A stretch of DNA of 53,882 nucleotides. Origin: Deltaproteobacteria bacterium HGW-Deltaproteobacteria-14 (GTDB lineage Bacteria; Myxococcota_A; UBA9042; PHBI01). The DNA is taken from assembly GCA_002841945.1 (NCBI GenBank), contig PHBI01000113.1:1-53882 (forward strand). Reading direction: 5' to 3'. The position numbers and the translations under genes are program-made. Shown piece by piece: positions 53,643-53,882 of this stretch. Numbering within the stretch: the first letter of the stretch is position 1; every line of letters starts with the position of its first letter. The notes below the pieces were generated by a model. It searched no databases, was not told the DNA's origin, and was given only the letters and a program-made list of their open reading frames with translations.

Positions 53643-53882
53643 ATGGGTGTGCACGGGCAGCCGCTTCGCGGCCGAGACGCGACGCGACGGCGCAGTACAG
53701 CTGCCCGCATGCCGCTCGCGATCCTCCTCGTCGCCCTCGCCGGCTGCAGCGGCAGCGCGGTGACCGGCGAGTCCGACGCGGCCGACACCGCCGCGCCGAT
53801 CGACACCGCCGAGCCCGGCGACACCGGCGCGGCCGACACCGGCGCGACCGACACGACAGTGGCCGACACCGAGCCGGTCGAC
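53643..53882 (+). CDS. Lipoprotein with Asp/Thr-rich linker (cut by window end)
   Basis: 80 codons are visible, without a stop. From the ATG at 53643 (GAGG 4 bases upstream) an Arg-rich segment RDATRRRSTAAR is followed by a short hydrophobic core and the lipobox LAGC. Starting at the internal ATG (53709) would leave no positive charge before the core, so the earlier start is preferred. The mature part is an Asp/Ala/Thr linker (ADTAAPIDTAEPGDTGAADT), as in many myxobacterial surface lipoproteins. The functional domain lies outside the window. Confidence 0.7.
   Translation, partial: MGVHGQPLRGRDATRRRSTAARMPLAILLVALAGCSGSAVTGESDAADTAAPIDTAEPGDTGAADTGATDTTVADTEPVD

Overview
The window is about 70% G+C and reads as the chromosome of a Gram-negative predatory/social-type deltaproteobacterium, most likely Myxococcota. 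This is an inference from gene style, not from a phylogenetic marker search. The clues are two Hanks-type Ser/Thr kinases, three FHA or zinc-ribbon signalling proteins, a DUF4388 receiver protein, a GYF/TonB-like protein of the gliding-motor (GltJ/AgmX) type, Cys-rich and Asp/Thr-rich lipoproteins, a Ser-rich surface protein with a C-terminal membrane anchor, outer-membrane barrels, and an E1 dehydrogenase with fused alpha and beta parts. No transposase, phage gene, CRISPR array or tRNA was found.

Layout. 1-250: leader and promoter of an rRNA operon that runs leftward out of the window. 502-3892: an outer-membrane barrel, a Ser/Cys-rich anchored protein and a beta-propeller lipoprotein (+). 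3926-4109: copy of a palindromic interspersed repeat. 4119-6476: fadR-etfB-etfA operon (-) with a FadR-type operator. 6784-10830: receiver/DUF4388/TPR protein, tsaD, rsmA (+). 10867-12204: a Cys-rich lipoprotein and two membrane proteins (-). 12428-14641: fused 2-oxoacid dehydrogenase E1 (+).

14722-32445 is one long minus-strand block. In transcription order it holds zinc-ribbon protein, FHA protein, sucA-sucB-lpd, a DUF695-like protein, glgC, a secreted protein, cinA, recA, alaS (3' end damaged) and a HEAT-repeat protein. 32770-36519 is a tight plus-strand cluster of unknown pathway: nucleotidyltransferase, membrane SRPBCC protein, FemAB-like protein, RDD membrane protein and barrel protein. 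36529-36819 holds further copies of the interspersed repeat. 36944-39487: tail-anchored Ser/Thr kinase followed by a dual-FHA protein with a leaderless promoter. 39560-44544: gshB and a giant TPR/HEAT secreted protein (-). 44813-47441: secreted protein, dapF, and a stand-alone rplC. 47550-53453: GltJ-like protein, M16 peptidase, second kinase and dnaJ (-). 53643-end: start of a lipoprotein.

Functionally, the window combines core metabolism (TCA 2-oxoglutarate dehydrogenase, ETF electron transfer under a fatty-acid-type repressor, glycogen precursor synthesis, glutathione, diaminopimelate), core information genes (RecA, AlaRS, L3, TsaD, RsmA, DnaJ) and many uncharacterised envelope and phospho-signalling proteins. 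The most noteworthy points are the interspersed palindromic repeat, a composite terminator flanked by a shared 14-bp motif at two loci, a FadR operator like that of Bacillus, the alaS deletion/frameshift, a kinase carrying an array of basophilic phosphosite-like repeats, and an insertion in dapF.
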